64,000 nt of DNA from Bacteroidaceae bacterium (GCA_900769465.1 CAAGGT010000230.1:36056-100055); one strand, 5' to 3'; positions 43,123 through 52,202 are shown, counted from the stretch's first letter. A program made the numbers and translations. Notes: generated by a model from the sequence alone, not told the origin.

Positions 43123-44091
43123 TTATTTGTACTTTAACAGAAATCTGTATATATCAAGAGAATATTTGGGGAATATAAGGAGTAGGATTCCTTCGATTCT
43201 GTATTTTAGCACTGTTGATTTTCGTAGATGCCAAAATAACTTTTTTACGTTATATAAATTGTTCCTAAATTCCTGTTCTAATTCTTTTACACGTTCATTG
43301 TCCTTGTCTGCAAAATTTGACATTGCGTTATTTAGCATCAACGAGATATGGTTATGAAAAAAATGAGAACATCTTTTGTTTGTTGACGTATTGTAGAATT
43401 TGTCAATAGAATTAGCTACGGTAAGATAATCAAATCCTTTTTGTGGATTTATGCTCCTTGTGATGCTATTGGGATTAGTGGTCACATAATATAATATGTC
43501 ATTTGTGAAACCTACTTTCTGGGCATAGAAATAGATCCGAGGTGACCATTCTGAATCTTCGTGATAAATTCCAACATAAAATTGTAACTTATGTTTTTCC
43601 AAAAACTTTCTACGATAGATTGTAAATGGAGCACAATGCTGCATCATTCCGTTTTCTAGAACTTTAATCCCACTGACAACAACTTTGTTATTATATGAGA
43701 AACGGCGTATGACTGTGTTTTTAATTATATTGGCTGCACAAATGGCTAAAAGGTCTAAATCTTGTGAAGAGCATTGTTCTACGATGTCTCGCAGACAATT
43801 TTTCTTTATTGTATCATCGGAATCAATGAACCAGATGTAATCGCCCTTTGCAATGGAGAGGCCTGTATTGCGTGCAGCGCTGAGCCCACCGTTTTCCTGG
43901 GAGATAACGGTGATATTTGTTGCTGTTGCTGCTATGCGCTCGGCAATGGCAAGGCTACCGTCGGGACTGCCGTCGTTGACAACAATAATCTCGTAGTCGC
44001 TTTGAGGAATATTCTGCTCAAGGCAACTGTTCAAACATTTTTCAATGTATTGCTCAACGTTGTAAACTGGTATGATGATTGAAAGTTTCAT
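43123..44091 (-). CDS. Family 2 glycosyltransferase
   Basis: 322-aa GT-A enzyme with SIIIPVYNVEQYIEKCLNS, IIVVNDGSPDGSLAIAER, SQENGGLSAARNTGLSIAKG and WFIDSDDTI (DxDD). The C-terminal third is helical and basic. This is the common capsule GT2 type (EpsJ/CpsI-like). It follows the Wzy-like gene by 31 nt. Confidence 0.9.
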   Translation of the reverse strand: MKLSIIIPVYNVEQYIEKCLNSCLEQNIPQSDYEIIVVNDGSPDGSLAIAERIAATATNITVISQENGGLSAARNTGLSIAKGDYIWFIDSDDTIKKNCLRDIVEQCSSQDLDLLAICAANIIKNTVIRRFSYNNKVVVSGIKVLENGMMQHCAPFTIYRRKFLEKHKLQFYVGIYHEDSEWSPRIYFYAQKVGFTNDILYYVTTNPNSITRSINPQKGFDYLTVANSIDKFYNTSTNKRCSHFFHNHISLMLNNAMSNFADKDNERVKELEQEFRNNLYNVKKLFWHLRKSTVLKYRIEGILLLIFPKYSLDIYRFLLKYK

Positions 44092-44122
44092 AATTTTTTA
44101 ATAGCATTTTGACTTATGTCTT

Positions 44123-45235
44123 CTATCCAATATATAATCTATCCCATATTGTATGCCATTTGAATGACCCCGTGAATAATGTCATGAACGATAGGAAAGT
44201 CTGCAAAAATAATAGCAACAATAAAATAGTTCTATCTGACGGGTTCTTTGTTCTTGTCATATAGTAGAAAAGCGAAGCCAATACAAATATCTCAAATATC
44301 GCACCATACATAACAACTCTTGTTAGAAGGTTTATTCGGAATGTTGCACAATCTAAAACAGCCGCAATGAAAAATATGTTATATATAGGCGTAAAATCTT
44401 CTTTGCCAATTAGTTCCTTTAGTTTGTTGTAGTATGCAATTATTATTATCCATCTTAAATATCTGAATATTAATCCAAGACCTGACCCGATTTCCACAAC
44501 CCCGTCGTCAAAGTCGAATGTTTCTACTTTATCCTCGTAACCTACTAACCACCAGATTGATTTGCTCATATAGAAAATCTTTTCTATAAGGTGCGGAAGT
44601 ATAAGCATAGAGGCAAACAAGATTATATATTGCAACTTGACATTGTCAAAAAGATTCTTGTTGACTATCCAGTATATTGGTAGCCAAAAAAGTATTGATG
44701 AATGGAAAAGGCTGCCAATGAAGACAAATGCCAAATAGTGGTATAGCTTACGCTCTTTTATGAATGTAGCTGCACAAATGAAACAGGATAGGGCTGCGCC
44801 TTGTCTTATTCCGCTCATATAGAAAGTTATGTATAGCAGGAAGAAACAGTACACAATCCAAGGGAATATTTTCCTATAACTATCTTTTACAGCAATTGCT
44901 AAAAAGAATATTTGTATGAATGCCATGATTATAAACCACCAATAGAACTCAAGCCCCATGTTGTTGGTGAGGTCTACTAAAAGGCGGTTCATAAATTCAA
45001 TATTATCATAGTAATGGTGAGCATCGCCATCGATGACTATAGACATATATGAGCCATAGTCATTACCAACGAAATATCTTGTGCCTACAATAAACGAGAA
45101 CGTCAACAGCAACATATAAAATGGTGATGTTTTCCATACAGGCTTGTCTCTTTTGACTGCATCCTTTGCTGTCCGTGCAGCGAAAAACACGGATAGGGCT
45201 ATAAGCAATATATATATTGAATTGTGGTATTCCAT
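44123..45235 (-). CDS. wzy: EpsG-family polysaccharide polymerase
   Basis: 370-aa polytopic membrane protein with about 10 hydrophobic helices. It has the EpsG/Wzy features VGTRYFVGNDYGSYMS near residue 50 and FYMSGIRQGAALSCFICAATF around residue 140, followed by FIGSLFHSSILFW. It is predicted to join repeat units on the periplasmic face. Start taken at ATG 45235; the in-frame TTG three codons upstream is unlikely. The symbol reflects role, as Wzy sequences are poorly conserved. Confidence 0.8.
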   Translation of the reverse strand: MEYHNSIYILLIALSVFFAARTAKDAVKRDKPVWKTSPFYMLLLTFSFIVGTRYFVGNDYGSYMSIVIDGDAHHYYDNIEFMNRLLVDLTNNMGLEFYWWFIIMAFIQIFFLAIAVKDSYRKIFPWIVYCFFLLYITFYMSGIRQGAALSCFICAATFIKERKLYHYLAFVFIGSLFHSSILFWLPIYWIVNKNLFDNVKLQYIILFASMLILPHLIEKIFYMSKSIWWLVGYEDKVETFDFDDGVVEIGSGLGLIFRYLRWIIIIAYYNKLKELIGKEDFTPIYNIFFIAAVLDCATFRINLLTRVVMYGAIFEIFVLASLFYYMTRTKNPSDRTILLLLLFLQTFLSFMTLFTGSFKWHTIWDRLYIG

Positions 45236-45262
45236 CTTATGCAAACTTCAATACAATGTGTT

Positions 45263-46366
45263 TTATTTGGACATTTCCGCAAGCGATTCGGTGAGGAACT
45301 TTTTTGAATCGGCCACAAGTTTGTTTATTTTTTCATTAACTTCTTGCGTGTATATTGTTTCACATTCTTTTTTGTAATCAAAAAGTTGGTTGTATACAAC
45401 GGCACGTGCTTCCAAACCAACCATCTTCAATAGCGAGTACATACGGCTGTCCTTGTTCAGGTCTGGCTGGATAACCGAAAGCAACGGACGCCTGAAGTTG
45501 ATTGCGAATGCTGTTCCGTGAAACGATGTTGTAATGACGAAGGCTGCATTGCGTATCAGGTAGATAAAATCTGCCGGTCCACAACCTCTAATGTTCTCAT
45601 ATCCCTCCTTGTTCGAATACTTAAGGCTGCCGTCTATAAACAATACTTTATACCCCAATTCTTTTCTCACTTTCTCTATTATGTCGAATACGTGAGGATA
45701 GGGGTTGTATGCATATGAGAGTATATATATAAGAATATACGGCCCGTTAATCTTTAGTGTGTTGCTATTGTTTATATCTTCCCATTCGTTGTTGTCGAGC
45801 AGGAATGTGGGGTCACAGACATGTGTGGCATTTTTGCCAGTGAGTTCCTTTACCAATGGGACGCCGCTTGCTTCACGCACTGAAATATGCTGGTATTGCG
45901 ACAGCAACCTGGAATAGCTTTCTCTCTTTTCTTCATTGACATTGCCACTGGAAAAACTGGCTGCAAATGAAAGTTTCTTGCCTCCCTCGATAAAATTGAA
46001 CATAAACGGATATACCTCGTCATTCAGTTTGGGATTCCATACCTGGTCACTGCCTGTGAGGTATATATCGTATTTGCAATTCTCGGCAGTCAGCTCTTCT
46101 TGTGTAACAAAAGTCTGTTTAGAGGTCTTTAGGTGCTTTATCCAGAATTCCTTAAATTTCTTTCTTTTGTTCCTGTGGCTAGGCAGTAGTGAGACAAGAT
46201 AGTCCTTTATGCTCTTTTTCTTTTTTGCAACAGGGTATAAGAAATCGATAAGTTCGCATTTGTAACCCGATTTCTCAATGAATTTTTGTGTTGCGTATGC
46301 TTGGAGTGCCGAACCATAATTCAGCACCTTGTGCATTGTCATAATACCAATTTTTTTGTTACTCAT
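45263..46366 (-). CDS. Polysaccharide pyruvyl transferase family protein
   Basis: 367-aa protein of the CsaB/WcaK/PssM group that transfers pyruvate ketal from phosphoenolpyruvate to sugars. Landmarks: MTMHKVLNYGSALQAYATQK, YDIYLTGSDQVWNPKLND, CDPTFLLDNNEWEDI and a C-terminal ITTSFHGTAFAINFRRPLL. The gene overlaps the upstream FrhB-like gene by 4 nt (ATGA), showing translational coupling. This pairing recurs in Bacteroides capsule loci. Pyruvylation would add negative charge to the polymer. Confidence 0.88.
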   Translation of the reverse strand: MSNKKIGIMTMHKVLNYGSALQAYATQKFIEKSGYKCELIDFLYPVAKKKKSIKDYLVSLLPSHRNKRKKFKEFWIKHLKTSKQTFVTQEELTAENCKYDIYLTGSDQVWNPKLNDEVYPFMFNFIEGGKKLSFAASFSSGNVNEEKRESYSRLLSQYQHISVREASGVPLVKELTGKNATHVCDPTFLLDNNEWEDINNSNTLKINGPYILIYILSYAYNPYPHVFDIIEKVRKELGYKVLFIDGSLKYSNKEGYENIRGCGPADFIYLIRNAAFVITTSFHGTAFAINFRRPLLSVIQPDLNKDSRMYSLLKMVGLEARAVVYNQLFDYKKECETIYTQEVNEKINKLVADSKKFLTESLAEMSK

Positions 46367-47562
46367 ACTCTCTTGCGTAAAATATAACGGATTTTTCCTA
46401 TTACTCTATTTGAGAAATGTAATACTTTCCATACAAGGGAATCCAAACCGAATCCCGATTTCAAGAAACGCATAACAATGGGGTATGTTGATGCCATGTG
46501 TACATTGCGCTTCATCTGCCCCTCGGCGACCACTTCAAACGGATGCTCCACCAAGGTCACATCTTTCAGTTGCTCCACAACCTCTTTACCTTTTGGGGTG
46601 AATGTTATAAGGGCACTGACGCCTTCATCGTTATCCTTGTATGTGCTGCCCCAGAGGTCGCCAATGCGTATGTCGGCCGATGATTGGTCATATTTGTATT
46701 TGCAATCCTTTGCGCACGCTGGGTTACAACAATAATCACCCAAAAATAAGGTATAGAATGCATCACCTCTTGTTCTCCACGACTTGAATTGTGTATCTCT
46801 TTCTGCAATCAAAGTATCATAGTTGTAGTCATAGCCCTCTCCAGATACTTTGTGGTTTTTACCGTCCATACCCATTGTCCAAGAATCGTGCCAGCCGGTG
46901 AATTTGTTACGCCACGATGCGTATGTTATTTTGCCGGTCTGCTTCTCGACCATTCTTGTGTATTTGTTCCACGCCAACATTGATGGCACGCAGTGGCAGA
47001 AAAAGTCGAGCAATACAAAGTTATCCTCTACACGGAATTTTCTGATATAACGGCGGAACGAGTCTATCTGGCAAGGTGTTCCTGTTACAAGATATTTTTC
47101 TTTTCGATTGATGGCCTTGAAACCATCGACGGTGTAGCTCTGTATATATTTGCTGCCAATGGATGCGATAGCCTCCTCCGGAGTAGTAGCAATGTAGTGC
47201 TCTGCACGTCCTGCTTCGGCATTATAACGGCAACCGCATAGTTTGTAATCTTTCTCAATAAACTGTTTTGCAATTTCATAACCTATACCGCCTGATGAGC
47301 ATTTACGTTGTACACGTTCATCATTACTCCATGCAGCCCAACTGCTTATTGTTGCTTCCTCTCGGCTTAGAGCGGGCTCTTTATGTGAGAATGCACAGAC
47401 CTCGCTACACAAGCCGCAGTTTGTACATTTGTCAATGTCGGTTATTCTTGGCTCATAGAAACCGTCCTTGTTGAGTTTGATTTCTATGATTCCCTTTGCA
47501 CAAACTGTGGCACATACGCCGCAGCCATAACAGTTGCATATGTGTGATATGTTAGATTTCAT
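46363..47562 (-). CDS. FrhB-like iron-sulphur protein of polysaccharide locus
   Basis: 399-aa protein with two N-terminal 4Fe-4S sites (CYGCGVCATVC and CTNCGLCSEVC) followed by coenzyme F420 hydrogenase/dehydrogenase beta-subunit N and C domains (VTGTPCQIDSFRRYI, DFFCHCVPSMLAW). A further Cys cluster is at CCNPACAKDCKY and the C-domain has IRIGDLWG. Start at ATG 47562 rather than the TTG two codons upstream. The gene overlaps the GT upstream by 11 nt and the pyruvyl transferase downstream by 4. Members in capsule loci have no proven reaction; a redox step on a sugar or tight work with pyruvylation is inferred. Confidence 0.85.
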   Translation of the reverse strand: MKSNISHICNCYGCGVCATVCAKGIIEIKLNKDGFYEPRITDIDKCTNCGLCSEVCAFSHKEPALSREEATISSWAAWSNDERVQRKCSSGGIGYEIAKQFIEKDYKLCGCRYNAEAGRAEHYIATTPEEAIASIGSKYIQSYTVDGFKAINRKEKYLVTGTPCQIDSFRRYIRKFRVEDNFVLLDFFCHCVPSMLAWNKYTRMVEKQTGKITYASWRNKFTGWHDSWTMGMDGKNHKVSGEGYDYNYDTLIAERDTQFKSWRTRGDAFYTLFLGDYCCNPACAKDCKYKYDQSSADIRIGDLWGSTYKDNDEGVSALITFTPKGKEVVEQLKDVTLVEHPFEVVAEGQMKRNVHMASTYPIVMRFLKSGFGLDSLVWKVLHFSNRVIGKIRYILRKRV

Positions 47563-48517
47563 TAACAATTTGCTTTAATTTTAAATACGAGTTCTTTTCT
47601 GATACGTCTTCCTTGTCAATTGAATTGTAAAGTTCCGTAGAGTTCGGGCTCTTTAAAAGATACAATATTTTTGAGGCAACTTCATTTGTATCATAACAAT
47701 CGTTCACTATGTCATTGTCAGTCGTCGACATTATAGATGTTGCACCAACACCTTTTGACATAAGTAATGAGCAATTGCAGTTCAGTGCATCAGCTACGAC
47801 TAAACCAAATGATTCCAGTATTGAATTAAGGACAAACAGAGAAATCTTGTCTAATTCATTGTAGTACTCCTCTTTGTTCAAATGTCCCATATAGTGAACA
47901 AAGGGGTAAGACAGATTATCATTATTCTCATACATGCGTCCAAATACATACATTTGACAGTTGTATCCCATAGCATTAAGCTTTTCTACAGCCTTGCACA
48001 CAATGCCATTGTTTTTCTGCAATCTATTTCCTCCGCTTACAGCAATAGAGTATTGTTCTTTCTCTTTAATAGGTCTGCGGTTTAATATAATTCCGTTATT
48101 GATGAACTTAATTTTGTGAGCATAGTCTGGGTATTCTGTCTTTACCCATTCGGAGTATTTCTTTGAAACACAGATTATGGTATCTGCTGTAGAAAGCATA
48201 CGGCTTTCGTCTTTTAGGAATTTTTCCGGCATGTTGAGCTTATTTATTTTTGTTTCGTACGCCAGACATCCGTGCATCAGGTATACAATCTTCTTACGGA
48301 ATAGCTTGTATATCTTTAATTCTGCCCCAGGCCTCCCCCCAGAAAACAATATTGTTGGATAGAACAGCCATTTAAGTTTCTCAATTCGCATAATAATCTT
48401 GTTTGAACTACGTATGTAGCCCATATCTCCATCTGAATTAAGAACTATGCTACGGTTTACATTCGAGGGGCCTGCATTAGCTCTCCATCCTCCCAGTAAT
48501 AAGAAACGTTTTGACAT
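47552..48517 (-). CDS. Family 4-like glycosyltransferase
   Basis: 321-aa GT-B type protein: N-terminal RFLLLGGWRANAGPSNVNRS, YLMHGCLAYETKINKLN, ICVSKKYSEWVKTEYPDY, then IKFINNGI and the nucleotide-binding half (IAVSGGNRLQKNNGIVCKAV, YPFVHYMGHLNKEEYYNEL, LNSILESFGLVVADALNCN). The ESFG...EAL-like motif marks GT4. It is slightly short for the family (usually about 350-380). Substrate unknown. Confidence 0.85.
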   Translation of the reverse strand: MSKRFLLLGGWRANAGPSNVNRSIVLNSDGDMGYIRSSNKIIMRIEKLKWLFYPTILFSGGRPGAELKIYKLFRKKIVYLMHGCLAYETKINKLNMPEKFLKDESRMLSTADTIICVSKKYSEWVKTEYPDYAHKIKFINNGIILNRRPIKEKEQYSIAVSGGNRLQKNNGIVCKAVEKLNAMGYNCQMYVFGRMYENNDNLSYPFVHYMGHLNKEEYYNELDKISLFVLNSILESFGLVVADALNCNCSLLMSKGVGATSIMSTTDNDIVNDCYDTNEVASKILYLLKSPNSTELYNSIDKEDVSEKNSYLKLKQIVNEI

Positions 48518-48541
48518 TTTATTAGTTTATTGCAAGTGTTG

Positions 48542-49399
48542 TCATTTATATTTATCTACAAACGAGTATTCTTCCATAGTTGCCTCTACCGGTATTCTGA
48601 ACATACCGTCAGGGGTATCGTTATAGAACTTGATGATATCATTCTCTATTTTACTATTCTCTATTTTTCTGAATCCTGTTGCAATCAGCTTTGCGGGCGC
48701 ACCGCCAACCATTGAACTTTCGGGGATGTCGGACATATCTTTGTTTACAAGGCTGTTGCTGGCAACTATTGTATAATCCGGCAAAACAGCATTGCCGGTA
48801 ATTGTAGAACTGTTGCAAATCCAGCACCCTTTACCAATTCTGATTGGTTTTGAGTAGTCTGGTACTGTGCCTTTGGCAAAATTGGCAACATAATGGTAAT
48901 TTGAATCAAAGATTTGGCATCGGTGAACAATCCTGGATTGTTCACCGATGAAAACACTCCTAAAGCAACCGATGTTGCACATATCTGTTATTTTGAAGTT
49001 CTTACCAATATCAAGCGTGCCTTTAGGACCAACTACTATTTTGTTTCCTGTACCGATTAATCCGACTCCGTGAAAAATAATCAGACCTTTGTTCAAAATT
49101 TCGCTCCTTACGCTCATATTTGATGGCGCCCCAGGTTTCACTTGGTTGAAACGTATCATACCTGATGATACTTTGCCGTCAACAATCATCCTGCCCGAGA
49201 GGTTATAGAAACGGGGGCAACCATATACCCACACCGGCATTCTTATGGCTTGCTTGAATGGGAAACTGCGCAGGTTTAGATATACTGTTGCAAATGGATT
49301 AAACCAGTTTGTCGAAAAAAGTCTTTCAAGAGCCGAAAAACCAACCTTCAGATCAATCCAGTGAATTATTTCTTTGAATGTCAATCTTATCATTGTCAT
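48542..49399 (-). CDS. Hexapeptide-repeat acyltransferase
   Basis: 285-aa protein; the C-terminal half is a left-handed beta-helix (VGPKGTLDIGKNFKITDMC, IRIGKGCWICNSSTITGNAV, ESSMVGGAPAKLIATGF). About 110 N-terminal residues are not hexapeptide-like and may bind the acceptor. ATG at 49399 overlaps the wzx stop by 4 nt, so translation is coupled. It is the third acyltransferase of the operon. Confidence 0.8.
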   Translation of the reverse strand: MTMIRLTFKEIIHWIDLKVGFSALERLFSTNWFNPFATVYLNLRSFPFKQAIRMPVWVYGCPRFYNLSGRMIVDGKVSSGMIRFNQVKPGAPSNMSVRSEILNKGLIIFHGVGLIGTGNKIVVGPKGTLDIGKNFKITDMCNIGCFRSVFIGEQSRIVHRCQIFDSNYHYVANFAKGTVPDYSKPIRIGKGCWICNSSTITGNAVLPDYTIVASNSLVNKDMSDIPESSMVGGAPAKLIATGFRKIENSKIENDIIKFYNDTPDGMFRIPVEATMEEYSFVDKYK

Positions 49400-50925
49400 T
49401 TTCTCTTTAGTTTTTTCACTATAAATGTGGTTGCTAGGCTTCTTTCGCTTTTGGTTATTCCTAAAAGAAGAATTGCTATTGAAGTCACAATGATAGATGA
49501 TATTGTATTAATAATAAAACCAGTTATGTCATTGTCAATAGCGAGACCAATGAGGTGCACTACTGCTGCAGAAACAATGACAACTTTGCATATAGGCCAC
49601 ACCACGCTTGCAAGGTATTCTTTAGCTTTGATGTCAATGTATTTGCGAGCTATTCTGAAGCAGACAATAATGTAAATTGTTCTAAAGAGAACCAGCATTT
49701 GGAACACGATGACTGGTCCCATACCCATCTTCAGGAAGGTGTAGCTTGCCGGGAATGCCAGTAGGAATACAATTCCTCCTACAATTGTGTACTCTTTGAG
49801 ATGTCCGGTCGCTTGTATGGCTGTCCATATTGGGTTAGTCAATACGTTAATGCAGTTGAAAATAAGCATCCATTGTACAAACTCAACTGCATATTGGGGA
49901 ACATCCTTTAGCCATAGTGTCAGTATAGTGCTACAGCTAACTAAAATAGGCAAACAGAGTATCCATTTAAGATAGAATGAGTACTTTGAAGATGAATATA
50001 AGAGTTTCTTCAGGTATTCATAGTTTTGTGCTGCGTAGGACTTTATAATTTGTGGTCTTACTGCAACAAAAAAATTGTTGCTGAAATTATTGAGTGCATT
50101 GCTTACCTGGGCCGATATTGCACGTGACGCGTTTACTATAGGGCCAAAGAATAGATTTAGTAGAATATTTGTACCTTGTTCGTTTACCATCCACACTGCA
50201 GTGCCGAAGCCATTCCAACCGATGAACGAGAACATCTCCTTGAATCGTTTCAGGTTCCAATAGAATCTGAATTTGCATTCAGAATAATTCCTTATGCAGT
50301 ATATTACGGTAAAAGACTTGATTAGGGTGTGGACTGCAATATAAAGAAGTGCGTAGAGCTTGAGTTTGTCATAGTCAAATGCTTCGAGCATATACACGAT
50401 TGCAAGTTTCAGAATTACTTCAACAACACCTATATATGCGTATATTTTCATATTTTCTCTTGCTATCAGCACTGAATCGAATACGGAACTGATGAGAGTT
50501 ACGGCAAGACCTATAAGGGTGGTGTGCAGAACAAAGACTGCTGCATCGAGCCTGTCGGCCGGTATAACCATTTTGTTTTCAACAAACCAAATGCCGAAAA
50601 ATTCACCGAATATAAGGACTGCCAAGACTATTGTCGCATATATGACAATACTCAAACAGAATACTTTGTTGGCTCCAGAGATGTCATCTTTGCCTAACTC
50701 TATGTTCAGGAATCTTTGGGTAGCATTGGAAAGTGAGGATGAAAAGAATGCAAAAGAAACGGTCAATCCTCCAACCACGTTGTATATGCCCATATCTTCT
50801 GCGCCAAGGGCCTTGAAAATTACTCTAGTGGTGTACAATGCTACTCCCATTACAAGCAGCATCCTTAAATATAAGAATATTGTGTTCTTGGCTATACGTT
50901 TGTTATTTTGCGAGTTGTCGCTCAT
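49396..50925 (-). CDS. wzx: Oligosaccharide flippase
   Basis: 509-aa membrane protein with about 12-14 helices, of the MOP superfamily. The N-terminus NKRIAKNTIFLYLRMLLVMG and ALGAEDMGIYNVVGGL is typical of Bacteroides Wzx proteins. It flips undecaprenyl-linked repeat units across the inner membrane. It is the first gene of the polysaccharide operon with a good promoter 38 nt upstream. Confidence 0.9.
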   Translation of the reverse strand: MSDNSQNNKRIAKNTIFLYLRMLLVMGVALYTTRVIFKALGAEDMGIYNVVGGLTVSFAFFSSSLSNATQRFLNIELGKDDISGANKVFCLSIVIYATIVLAVLIFGEFFGIWFVENKMVIPADRLDAAVFVLHTTLIGLAVTLISSVFDSVLIARENMKIYAYIGVVEVILKLAIVYMLEAFDYDKLKLYALLYIAVHTLIKSFTVIYCIRNYSECKFRFYWNLKRFKEMFSFIGWNGFGTAVWMVNEQGTNILLNLFFGPIVNASRAISAQVSNALNNFSNNFFVAVRPQIIKSYAAQNYEYLKKLLYSSSKYSFYLKWILCLPILVSCSTILTLWLKDVPQYAVEFVQWMLIFNCINVLTNPIWTAIQATGHLKEYTIVGGIVFLLAFPASYTFLKMGMGPVIVFQMLVLFRTIYIIVCFRIARKYIDIKAKEYLASVVWPICKVVIVSAAVVHLIGLAIDNDITGFIINTISSIIVTSIAILLLGITKSERSLATTFIVKKLKRK

Positions 50926-50962
50926 ATTTCATTGTGGGCTAATTGTAGGTATGCAATATTGG

Positions 50963-50993
50963 CAAAATTAATAATATAATTATTAATAAACAA
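50963..50993 (-). promoter_or_regulatory. Promoter of surface-polysaccharide operon
   Basis: On the minus strand: TTG (50991-50993), 20-bp spacer, TAATTTTG (50963-50970), exact to consensus. The leader is only about 30 nt, leaving no room for the UpxY-type antitermination leader of many Bacteroides capsule loci, and no flanking invertible repeats were seen. Confidence 0.7.
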
Positions 50994-51035
50994 TATTTTT
51001 TTGAAAAGTTTGTGAATTTGGACTGTAGACTTGGA

Positions 51036-51316
51036 GAGCTGAAAGCTCGTGCCAACGAGCGAAACGTAAAGCTTGCTTTAGCGTTTCACAGCGAGTGCAG
51101 CCGAGGTTCAAGCGCACGAAGTGCGGTTAATGCTGAAAACGAAGTTTCGATATTGCCGACAGCGGTTGGGTGCGCGTAGACTCCCTCTCCTCTGCCCTGC
51201 GGGACAAAACCTATCGGTACTCCTTTAGGGAGCTAAAGCTAAGTGCTGAAGCACACTCCTTTGGGGAGCTAAAGCTCCCGTCGTCGCAAACATTGCTCAT
51301 TCGCAATGTCCTCTCG
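51036..51316. other. Array of compact hairpins
   Basis: At least eight short, tight inverted repeats in 280 nt: GAGCT-GAA-AGCTC (51036), CTCGT/ACGAG (51046), a GAAACG..AAGC with GCTT..CGTTTC stem (51061-51087), CGCAC-GAA-GTGCG (51113), CTCC/GGAG (about 51220), GTGCT/AGCAC (51244), GGGAGCT-AA-AGCTCCC (51264-51279) and CATTGC/GCAATG (51291-51308). No ORF is credible across it. Such hairpin-dense intergenic DNA is seen in Bacteroidota; function unknown. Confidence 0.55.
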
Positions 51317-51380
51317 GGCCGAGGAGCAGTTTTAGGTCAAATGCCCCGTGCGGTTAAAACTGATAACTGCGGTTTGTTTA

Positions 51381-51644
51381 AGACATAAGAACAGAAGAAC
51401 ATAAGTCTAAGCGTATGGTAATATGGTGATACACTGCATGGGTAAGTTTCTTTAATCTTTCTGTTATGAGGTTAAGGGTGTGGTAATCGTAGATTCCCAA
51501 ACGGATTTGCGTGGATATATAGCAATGGGAAAACAAGTTCTCACCTTGACATATATCCACGCAATTCATTGTCGCAAGTGATATGTTGCGACAGCCTTTA
51601 CTCATGACAGAAAGGTCTTCTTTTGTTCTTCTGTTCTTTTGTCA
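51381..51644. repeat. 264-bp inverted-repeat element (MITE-like or structured RNA)
   Basis: Ends are 25-bp imperfect inverted repeats (51381-51405 and 51620-51644). Inside are nested pairings: 51457-51470 with 51601-51614 (14 bp, one GU), 51507-51520 with 51551-51564 (14 bp perfect), and a local 8-bp hairpin at 51570-51593. No ORF. The terminal 25-mer recurs alone at 32712-32736. Either a non-autonomous mobile element or a folded RNA. Confidence 0.6.
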
Positions 51645-51728
51645 AAAAATAATAATATTAGCGGTGTTGTTCTTTTAACTTGGTTGAACCGGCTTTCGCT
51701 TGTAGGGGGCCTTAAGTTGGTGAGGGGT

Positions 51729-52202
51729 TCAGCTATCCCAAACGTGGCCGAGGGTGTGGCGTGCCTGTGCAAGCAATTGTGTCACGTGTTCAATGTCGGT
51801 GTTCATTTTGGTGGCAATGTTGTCCGGGTTGTAGCCGTTAAGTCTTAATGTGGCGGCTGCGGCCTGGTGGGGAGTGAGGTGGGTCATCATCTGTATCTGT
51901 TCGCGGAGGGTGTATTCCTTGTCGCGGGTGGGGAGCATGGGGTTCAGTGTGTCGTGATATGCCAGGTGGTGCAACTCGAGCAGGTCGGCATTCTTGATTG
52001 TTTGATGAAAGGTGGTTTTCATTACCATCTTTGCCCATGTGGTAAAGTCGATTAGTGTCGGCGGGTAGGCCGTGGCTCCTTCAATCAGGCGTAACTTGGT
52101 ATCATTCAATAATTTATTTGCGAGGCGTGGGTTGCCGTTGGTGAGTTGGTGCGCATAGGCGTGCAGTATGCGATGCACGCTGTCGAGGTGTTTTTTGTTC
52201 AT
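51729..52202 (-). CDS. Sigma-70-like regulatory protein upstream of polysaccharide operon
   Basis: 157-aa protein; start at ATG 52202 (MNKKHLDSVHRILHAYAHQL), with an exact promoter 26 nt upstream. The C-terminal half (about 95-150: TLREQIQMMTHLTPHQAAAA, YNPDNIATKMNTDIEHVTQL) resembles sigma region 4 with a helix-turn-helix; the N-terminal half is a weak region 2 match (FTTWAKMVMKTTFHQ). It is unusually rich in His and Thr. It is on the same strand and 800 nt ahead of the polysaccharide operon, so may regulate it (inference). Confidence 0.65.
   Translation of the reverse strand: MNKKHLDSVHRILHAYAHQLTNGNPRLANKLLNDTKLRLIEGATAYPPTLIDFTTWAKMVMKTTFHQTIKNADLLELHHLAYHDTLNPMLPTRDKEYTLREQIQMMTHLTPHQAAAATLRLNGYNPDNIATKMNTDIEHVTQLLAQARHTLGHVWDS

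Noticed and set aside
45906..45912. Another AGCAACC string
   Set aside because: Inside the pyruvyl transferase coding sequence with no TAnnTTTG at 20 bp; chance occurrence.
50926..51100. Invertible capsule promoter (Mpi type) or UpxY antitermination leader
   Set aside because: No pair of inverted repeats flanks the promoter, the leader is about 30 nt, and no upxY/upxZ-like gene is seen.
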